The notes beneath the pieces were generated by a model. That model saw only the letters and a program-made list of their open reading frames with translations. It did not search any database and was not told where the DNA came from. A program made the translations under genes and the position numbers. From positions 1 through 10,186 of the forward strand of contig CALEZJ010000294.1 of NCBI GenBank assembly GCA_937927885.1: a stretch of 10,186 bases of DNA, in the 5' to 3' direction. Shown here piece after piece: positions 5,382 through 10,186 of this stretch; positions within the stretch are counted from its first letter, which is position 1; each line of letters opens with the position of its first letter. Source of the DNA: an uncultured Paracoccaceae bacterium (lineage in GTDB: Bacteria; Pseudomonadota; Alphaproteobacteria; Rhodobacterales; Rhodobacteraceae).

Positions 5382-6182
5382 TTGACCCCCGCCGCCTCTC
5401 AACCTGCCGCCTCGACCGTCCCGGTGATCGAGATCAGCGGCCTGCACAAGGCGTATGGCGCGCTCGAGGTCCTGAAGGGCGTCGACGTGCGCGCGATGCC
5501 GGGTCAGGTGATCTCGCTGATCGGGTCCTCGGGATCGGGCAAATCGACGCTGCTGCGCTGCTGCAACCTTCTGGAAGACAGCCAGCAGGGCGAGATCCTG
5601 TTCGAGGGCGAAGCGGTGCGCTGGCGCGGCACCGGACTGCACCGCCACCCCAGCGACCGTGCGCAGGTCTCGCGCATTCGCACCAACCTGTCGATGGTGT
5701 TCCAGAACTTCAACCTCTGGGCGCACATGACGGTGCTGCAAAACGTCATGGAGGCCCCGCTCACGGTGCTGAAACAGGACCGCAAGGTTGTCGAGGCGCG
5801 TGCGCGCGCCCTTCTCGACAAGGTGGGGATCGGCGACAAGGCCAATGTCTACCCGGCGCAGATGTCGGGCGGGCAGCAGCAGCGCGCCGCCATCGCCCGC
5901 GCCCTGTGCATGGAGCCCCGCGCGCTGCTGTTCGATGAACCCACCTCGGCGCTGGACCCCGAACTGGAACAGGAGGTCGTGCGGGTCATCAAGGCCCTGG
6001 CCGACGAGGGGCGCACCATGCTGATCGTCACCCACGACATGCGGCTGGCGGCGGATGTGTCGGATCACACGATCTTTCTGCACCAGGGCCTGATCGAGGA
6101 AGAAGGTCCGCCCTCCAGCCTCTTCGGCGCGCCGAAATCGACCCGCCTGAAGCAATTCCTCAGCGCGACGCAAGCCGCCTGA
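5382..6182 (+). CDS. Polar amino acid ABC transporter ATP-binding protein (HisP/OccP-type)
   Basis: This 266-aa cytoplasmic ATPase powers a PAAT-family uptake system. All nucleotide-binding motifs are intact: Walker A GSSGSGKST (48-56), the Q-loop glutamine in MVFQNFNLWAHMTV (Gln108), the signature MSGGQQQR (161-168), Walker B ALLFDEP (181-187) with catalytic Glu186, the D-loop SALD (189-192), and the switch His218 in VTHDM. The NFNLWAHMTVLQNVMEAP segment and the insert after FEGEAVRW are typical of the HisP/OccP/NocP branch. The signature has Met in place of the usual Leu, which is common in this branch. About 15 extra N-terminal residues precede the domain. Translation probably begins at TTG 5382, which has a GGAG ribosome-binding site. 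It is the first gene of the apparent operon, 35 bp ahead of the binding-protein gene. Confidence 0.95.
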   Translation: MTPAASQPAASTVPVIEISGLHKAYGALEVLKGVDVRAMPGQVISLIGSSGSGKSTLLRCCNLLEDSQQGEILFEGEAVRWRGTGLHRHPSDRAQVSRIRTNLSMVFQNFNLWAHMTVLQNVMEAPLTVLKQDRKVVEARARALLDKVGIGDKANVYPAQMSGGQQQRAAIARALCMEPRALLFDEPTSALDPELEQEVVRVIKALADEGRTMLIVTHDMRLAADVSDHTIFLHQGLIEEEGPPSSLFGAPKSTRLKQFLSATQAA

Positions 6183-6217
6183 GGACCCAAAAACCACGTC
6201 CAACAGAGGAAACACCC

Positions 6218-6952
6218 ATGAAGAAACTGCTTCTTTCCGCCGCGATCCTGGCGATGACCGCAGGCGGCGCGCTGGCGCAGCAGGTCGTGCGCCTGGGCAC
6301 CGAGGGGGCCTATCCGCCCTTCAACTTCATCAACGAGGCCAACCAGCTCGCCGGTTTCGAGATCGATCTGGGCAACGAACTCTGCGCCCGCGCCAGCCTG
6401 ACCTGTGAATGGGTCATCACCGACTGGGACGGCATCATCCCGAACCTCGTCGGCGGCAACTTCGACGTCATCATCGCGGGCATGAACGCGACCGAGGCGC
6501 GCGCGCAGGTCATCTCGTTCTCGGACGCCTACAAGCGCCCCGACCCCTCGGCCTATATGGCGTTGGTCGGCACCGAGGCCTCGGTGATGGAATCCGGCGT
6601 GATCTCGGCGCAGTCGAACACCGTGCAGGCGGGCATGGTCGCCGCGACCTCGGCCACGCTGATCGAGTTCCCGACCCCCGACGAAACCATTGCCGCCGTA
6701 CGCAACGGCACCGCCGACGCCGTTCTGGCCGACCGCGATTTCCTGCTGACCTATCTGAACGACGCGCCGAACGAGTTCGAGATCATCGGCACGGTGATGC
6801 CCCCCGGCACCGGCGTCGCGCTGGGCATTCGCCAGTCGGACAACGAACTGCGCGCGACCTTCAACGCGGCGATTGCCTCGATGAAGGCCGATGGCTCGCT
6901 GAACGCGCTGCTGGTGCAGTGGTTCGGCGAGGAAGTTCCGCTGTTCGAGTGA
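6218..6952 (+). CDS. Periplasmic amino acid/opine-type substrate-binding protein
   Basis: This 244-aa precursor has a clear signal peptide (MKKLLLSAAILAMTAGGALA, predicted cleavage after Ala20 before QQ). The mature protein has the type II periplasmic-binding fold of the LAO/HisJ group. Cys56 and Cys63 are spaced like the LAO disulfide cysteines, and Arg95 (TEAR) matches the Arg that grips the ligand alpha-carboxylate. TEGAYPPFNF (28-37), DWDGIIPNL (69-77) and IIAGMNATEAR (85-95) replace the Asp- and Ser-rich pocket of LAO and are closer to octopine/nopaline-type receptors as I recall them. The ligand is therefore probably not simply lysine, arginine or histidine, but it cannot be named. A strong AGAGGAAA ribosome-binding site (6205-6212) and C-ending codons suggest high expression. 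A stable hairpin follows the stop codon. Confidence 0.94.
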   Translation: MKKLLLSAAILAMTAGGALAQQVVRLGTEGAYPPFNFINEANQLAGFEIDLGNELCARASLTCEWVITDWDGIIPNLVGGNFDVIIAGMNATEARAQVISFSDAYKRPDPSAYMALVGTEASVMESGVISAQSNTVQAGMVAATSATLIEFPTPDETIAAVRNGTADAVLADRDFLLTYLNDAPNEFEIIGTVMPPGTGVALGIRQSDNELRATFNAAIASMKADGSLNALLVQWFGEEVPLFE

Positions 6953-6963
6953 ACCGGACCCGT

Positions 6964-6991
6964 CCCCCGGCGCGCACCGCGCGCCCGGGGG
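6964..6991 (+). ncRNA. Intercistronic stem-loop after the binding-protein gene
   Basis: CCCCCGGCGCGC (6964-6975) pairs with 6979-6991 around a 3-nt loop. All twelve pairs are GC and one C is bulged (6986). It begins 11 bp after the binding-protein stop and ends before the permease start at 7009. There is no T tract. Such hairpins in transporter operons commonly protect the binding-protein mRNA from 3' exonucleases or reduce read-through, giving excess binding protein over permease; that function is inferred here. It is listed as an RNA element, not a separate transcript. Confidence 0.6.
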
Positions 6992-7008
6992 GCAGCCGGG
7001 ACTGACCC

Positions 7009-7890
7009 ATGTTCAGCTTTTGCACCACACCCGCTGACCTGCCGGATTGGCAGTGGTTCGCCTGTTACCTGACGACGGCGACGCATTTTGCGTTGTATCG
7101 TTCGGTGCTGGTGGTGCTCTTGCTGCTGGCGCTGGCGGCGCCGCTGGCGCTGGGGCTGGGGTTTCTGGGCGCGATGGCGGTGCGCTCGCGCAACCCGGTG
7201 GCCAAGGGGATCGGCTGGGCCTATGTCTCGATGGTCCGGGGCGTGCCGGATGTGATCTTCTTCCTCTTCGTTCCGCTGGCGATCGACCAGGGGGTCGAAT
7301 GGCTGTTTCACCACGCCCTCTGCCCGGACTGGACCGAAGAGGTCTGGCAGGGCAACGATTTCCGTGTCTGCCCCGAGGCCAAGACGCCGCTGGCCACCTC
7401 GCCCGTATGGGTGCATCAGGTCTGGGGCTTCGGGCTGGCGCTGAGCGCCTTTGCGCTGGTGTTCGGCGCCTTTGCCGCGAACACGCTGAACGGCGCCATG
7501 TCCGCCGTGCCCCGCGCGCAGATCGAGACCGCCGAGGCTTTCGGCATGACCCACGGGCAGGCGTTCCGGCGCATCCTTCTGCCGCAGATGTGGGTCTATG
7601 CGCTGCCGGGCCTGTCGAACCTGTGGATGATCCTGACCAAGGCCACGCCGCTTCTGTTCCTTCTGGGCATTCAGGACGTGGTCTATTGGGCGCGCGAACT
7701 GGGCGGGCAGAAGACCGGGCTGTTCCTGTATCCCCATCCCGACTGGCGGGTCTGGTATTTCCTCGGCGTGCTGGTGTTTTACCTGACCCTGACCTGGGCC
7801 AGCCAGAAATTCTTTGACCGGCTCATGGTGCGGGTCAACCGCGGGCAGGCCACGGCGGGCGGCGAAGCGCTGCGAAAGGCCGCGGCATGA
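7009..7890 (+). CDS. Polar amino acid ABC transporter permease 1 (HisQ-like)
   Basis: This inner-membrane subunit forms half of the translocation channel. The 293-aa protein has about five to six hydrophobic segments. The cytoplasmic EAA coupling loop is clear at about 173-193 (ETAEAFGMTHGQAFRRILLPQ), with VRGVPDVIFFLF (76-87) as the usual family motif before it. It is about 60 residues longer than HisQ. The extra length lies mainly in a hydrophilic insert at about 95-135, between membrane segments and predicted to be periplasmic. All four cysteines of the protein (5, 19, 105, 121) lie in segments predicted outside the cytoplasm. The start is the ATG right after the intercistronic hairpin, with only a weak ribosome-binding site. 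Its end overlaps the second permease by 4 bp (ATGA). Confidence 0.93.
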   Translation: MFSFCTTPADLPDWQWFACYLTTATHFALYRSVLVVLLLLALAAPLALGLGFLGAMAVRSRNPVAKGIGWAYVSMVRGVPDVIFFLFVPLAIDQGVEWLFHHALCPDWTEEVWQGNDFRVCPEAKTPLATSPVWVHQVWGFGLALSAFALVFGAFAANTLNGAMSAVPRAQIETAEAFGMTHGQAFRRILLPQMWVYALPGLSNLWMILTKATPLLFLLGIQDVVYWARELGGQKTGLFLYPHPDWRVWYFLGVLVFYLTLTWASQKFFDRLMVRVNRGQATAGGEALRKAAA

Positions 7891-8726
7891 ACACCTGCGC
7901 GGAAAGCTTCGAGACCTTGATCCTGCGTTCGCTGGGCCGCGAATACGGCGCGCAGCAATTGCCGCGCGGGCTGGACATCACGATCTGCGATCAGGTGTTC
8001 CTGATTGCCTCGGGCTTGATCTGGAACGTCTATTTCGCCGTCCTCGCACTGGCGGCCGGGTTCTTTCTGGCCGTGGCGCTGGCGCTGGCCAAGGGCAGCC
8101 CGCTGAAGGTGCTGCGCCTGCCCGCCGAGGCCTTCGTCTTTGTGTTTCGCGGCTCGCCCCTGTTCATCCAGTTCTTCTTTGTCTACGAGGCGCTGGTCCT
8201 GCTGCCGCGCGGCGGGATTTCCGTCTTCGGGCTGATCATCGACACCCAATGGACCACGCGCGCCTGGGCGGGCGCCTTGCTGGTCCTGTTCCTGAACACC
8301 TCGGCCTATTCGGCCGAGATCTTTTTCGGCGCGCTCAAGGCGATCCCCAAGGGGGATATCGAGGCCGCCGATGCCTATGGCCTGAGCGGCGGTCAGAAGT
8401 TCCGCCGCATCACCTGGCCGACCATGCTGCGCCTCGCCTGGCCCAGCTACACGAACGAGGCCATCTTTCTCTTTCATGCCACGGCGCTGGTGTTCTTCTC
8501 GGCCTTTCCGACCCGCCAGCAGATGGGGGATGCCCTCTATTACGCGCGCTATTTTGCCGACCAGACCTTCAACCCCTTCATCGCCTATCCGATTGTCGCA
8601 GCCTATTTCATCCTGCTGACGCTGGCGCTGATCGGTCTCTTCGGCATCGTCAACCGTCGGCTGAACCGACATCTTCCGCGGGCGGCGCGCGCCCGGCTTC
8701 GGTTCAGACCGCAGTATATCAGGTGA
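7887..8726 (+). CDS. Polar amino acid ABC transporter permease 2 (HisM-like)
   Basis: This is the partner channel subunit, 279 aa. The N-terminal 35 residues are hydrophilic and probably periplasmic. They are followed by hydrophobic segments starting at about residue 37, the FRGSPLFIQFFFVYE motif (87-101), and the EAA loop at about 159-178 (EAADAYGLSGGQKFRRITWP). Further membrane helices end near 253, and the tail is basic. Its start overlaps the stop of permease 1 in an ATGA, a classic sign of translational coupling and of assembly as a heterodimer. Its only cysteines (4 and 34) are in the N-terminal segment. The stop TGA lies inside the AGGTGA ribosome-binding site of the next gene. The paired permeases together with the HisP-type ATPase and periplasmic receptor make a complete importer. 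Confidence 0.93.
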   Translation: MNTCAESFETLILRSLGREYGAQQLPRGLDITICDQVFLIASGLIWNVYFAVLALAAGFFLAVALALAKGSPLKVLRLPAEAFVFVFRGSPLFIQFFFVYEALVLLPRGGISVFGLIIDTQWTTRAWAGALLVLFLNTSAYSAEIFFGALKAIPKGDIEAADAYGLSGGQKFRRITWPTMLRLAWPSYTNEAIFLFHATALVFFSAFPTRQQMGDALYYARYFADQTFNPFIAYPIVAAYFILLTLALIGLFGIVNRRLNRHLPRAARARLRFRPQYIR

Positions 8727-8729
8727 CCC

Positions 8730-10064
8730 ATGCGTGATTGGCTCCGCCATCACCCCGACGTCAAGACCATCCGCGTAGCCGCAGCCGACCTGAACGGGCA
8801 GCCCCGAGGCAAACGGATTCCCACGCGCTTTGCCGACAAGCTCGTCAAGGACGGCACGCGCTTTCCCTATTCGGTGATGAACCTCGACATCTGGGGCGAG
8901 GACATCGAGGACAGCCCGCTCTTGTTCGAATCCGGCGATGCCGACGGCGTGCTGAAACCGACCGAACGCGGCTTTCTGCCGATGCCCTGGCTGGACGCCC
9001 CCACCGCCCTGTTGCCGATCTGGATGTTCCACGAGGATGGCAGCCCGTTCGAGGGCGACCCGCGCCATGCACTGGCCAATGTGGTGCGCAAGTTCCACGC
9101 CAAGGGGATGCGGCCGGTTTGCGCCACGGAACTGGAATTCTACCTCATCGACGATTCGGGCCGTGAATTGCGCGTGCCGCCCTCGCCCCGCTCGGGCAAG
9201 CGGCGCCCCGGTGCCGACACGCTGGCCCTGCGCGCGCTCGATGCCTTTGACCGCTTCTTCACCGACCTCTACGAATCCTGCGAGGCGATGGACATCGACG
9301 CCGACACCGCGATTTCCGAGGCCGGACCCGGCCAGTTCGAGGTGAACCTGCTGCATTCCGACGACGTGCTGAAGGTCGCCGACGACACATGGCTGTTCAA
9401 GATGCTGGTCAAGGGTCTGGCACGCAAGCACGGCTTTGCCGGGTCCTTCATGGCCAAACCCTATGACAACTGGCCGGGCAACGGTATGCACATGCATTTC
9501 TCGGTCACCGATGACGAGGGGCGCAACCTTTTTGACAACGGCACGCATGAAGGCTCGCCCCTGTTGATGAACGCGGTTGCGGGGTGCTTGCAGGCGATGC
9601 CGGGCACAACGCTGCTGCTGGCGCCGCATCAGAACAGCTTTGACCGGCTGGTGCCCGAACAGCATGCCCCGAACGGCATTTCCTGGGCCTATGAAAACCG
9701 CACCGCGGCCATCCGCATCCCGTCAGGCAGCCGCCGCGCGCGGCGCATCGAACATCGGGTCGCGGGGGGCGACATCAACCCTTACCTGATGATGGCCGGG
9801 GTTCTGGGGGCCGCGCTGATCGGGATCGAGGACGGGCTGACCCCGCCGCCGCCGATCACCGGCAATGCCTATGAACTCGACCTTCCGCAATTGCCGACGA
9901 CATGGCAGGATGCGCTGGACACCTTCGAAGCCAGCCCCGAGATGCGCCGGATCTTTCCGCGCCACCTGATCGAGAACCTCGTGCGCACCAAACGCCAGGA
10001 AATCCGGTACATGTCCGAGCTGTCGACTGACGAGATGCTCGAACTCTATCTCGATACCGTGTGA
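8730..10064 (+). CDS. Glutamine synthetase-family protein, probable gamma-glutamyl-amine/amino acid ligase (PuuA-like)
   Basis: This 444-aa cytoplasmic enzyme of the GS fold joins glutamate, through ATP, to an amino group. Conserved metal and substrate residues are visible: ELE (134-136), the SEAGPGQFEVN segment (196-206, Glu197 and Glu204), GNGMHMHFS (250-258, His254), YENRTAAIRIP (321-331, Arg324 and Arg329) and EHRVAGGDINPYLMMAG (341-357). The short N-terminal domain and the VAGGDINPY motif resemble the gamma-glutamylputrescine synthetase branch rather than ammonia-assimilating GlnA. No adenylylation tyrosine loop of the GlnA type is seen. It starts 3 bp after the permease stop with an AGGTGA ribosome-binding site, so it is surely in the transporter operon. 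I infer that it gamma-glutamylates the imported compound or a derivative. The exact acceptor is unknown. Confidence 0.88.
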   Translation: MRDWLRHHPDVKTIRVAAADLNGQPRGKRIPTRFADKLVKDGTRFPYSVMNLDIWGEDIEDSPLLFESGDADGVLKPTERGFLPMPWLDAPTALLPIWMFHEDGSPFEGDPRHALANVVRKFHAKGMRPVCATELEFYLIDDSGRELRVPPSPRSGKRRPGADTLALRALDAFDRFFTDLYESCEAMDIDADTAISEAGPGQFEVNLLHSDDVLKVADDTWLFKMLVKGLARKHGFAGSFMAKPYDNWPGNGMHMHFSVTDDEGRNLFDNGTHEGSPLLMNAVAGCLQAMPGTTLLLAPHQNSFDRLVPEQHAPNGISWAYENRTAAIRIPSGSRRARRIEHRVAGGDINPYLMMAGVLGAALIGIEDGLTPPPPITGNAYELDLPQLPTTWQDALDTFEASPEMRRIFPRHLIENLVRTKRQEIRYMSELSTDEMLELYLDTV

Positions 10065-10071
10065 GGCGCGC

Positions 10072-10186
10072 ATGAAGATCGGCATCCTGCAAACCGGAGA
10101 CGCCCCCCAGATGCTGGTGGGGACCTTCGGCGAATACCCCGACATGTTCGAGCGCTTTCTGGCCGGGCGCGGCTTTACCTTTGCCC
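10072..10186 (+). CDS. Class I glutamine amidotransferase-like protein (5' part, runs off the window)
   Basis: Only the first 38 residues are present. MKIGILQTGDAP followed by GEYPDMFERFLAGRGF matches the N-terminus of GMP synthase-like class I glutamine amidotransferase domains; the catalytic Cys-His-Glu residues would lie beyond the window. The start ATG has a GAGG ribosome-binding site (10063-10066) overlapping the preceding stop codon and begins 7 bp after it, so it belongs to the same operon. Such enzymes hydrolyse gamma-glutamyl amides. Here it might cleave the product of the adjacent GS-like ligase or supply ammonia, but this is inferred from position. Confidence 0.75.
   Translation, partial: MKIGILQTGDAPQMLVGTFGEYPDMFERFLAGRGFTFA

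Noticed and set aside
7120..7160. Repetitive CTGGCG-rich tract in permease 1
   Set aside because: This is low-complexity coding for a Leu/Ala/Gly transmembrane helix, not a true DNA repeat.
7779..9665. 628-codon minus-strand open frame over permease 2 and the ligase
   Set aside because: It is antisense to two genes with clear family motifs, and the translation has no recognisable domain.

Overview
The window reads as chromosomal DNA of a GC-rich alphaproteobacterium, most likely a member of the Rhodobacteraceae/Paracoccaceae. This rests on the strong G/C third-position codon bias, the form of the SerS and sugar-transferase proteins, and an ECF sigma gene followed by a DUF6768-type membrane gene. 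The taxonomic call is inference from sequence style, not from a search. Nothing marks the window as a mobile element: there is no transposase, integrase, tRNA, rRNA or CRISPR array.

Layout. (1) 1-1425: serS, seryl-tRNA synthetase, on the minus strand, with a perfect 11-bp-arm hairpin beyond its 3' end. (2) 1540/1564-2458: a divergent plus-strand pair, an ECF-type sigma factor overlapping a two-helix membrane protein (DUF6768-like). It ends in a 15-bp tandem repeat that spans the stop codon and can fold with the end of the next, convergent gene. (3) 2506-3354: an ExeA/GspA-like AAA ATPase on the minus strand. (4) 3355-3815: a relatively AT-rich divergent intergenic region holding several perfect inverted repeats and a promoter candidate, in front of an ExoY-type sugar transferase (3816-4553). 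(5) 4630-5301: a rhomboid-family intramembrane serine protease.

(6) 5302-10186 (running off the window): an apparent operon, all on the plus strand and tightly packed. It encodes a polar amino acid (PAAT) ABC transporter, with ATPase, periplasmic binding protein and two permeases, then a glutamine synthetase-family ligase and the start of a class I glutamine amidotransferase-like protein. The binding protein keeps the LAO/HisJ disulfide and carboxylate-binding Arg, but has a TEGAYPPFN/DWDG pattern closer to opine-type binding proteins. A reasonable reading is import of an amine- or amino-acid-like nitrogen compound followed by gamma-glutamylation and later hydrolysis. The substrate cannot be read from the sequence.

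The most interesting non-coding signals are a cluster of four GGAATGC half-sites at the promoter of the transporter operon, a TCGCAA/TTGCGA inverted-repeat cluster in the ATPase/sugar-transferase intergenic region, a very stable hairpin between the binding-protein and permease genes, and the repeat/hairpin structure between the two convergent genes near 2450-2512.
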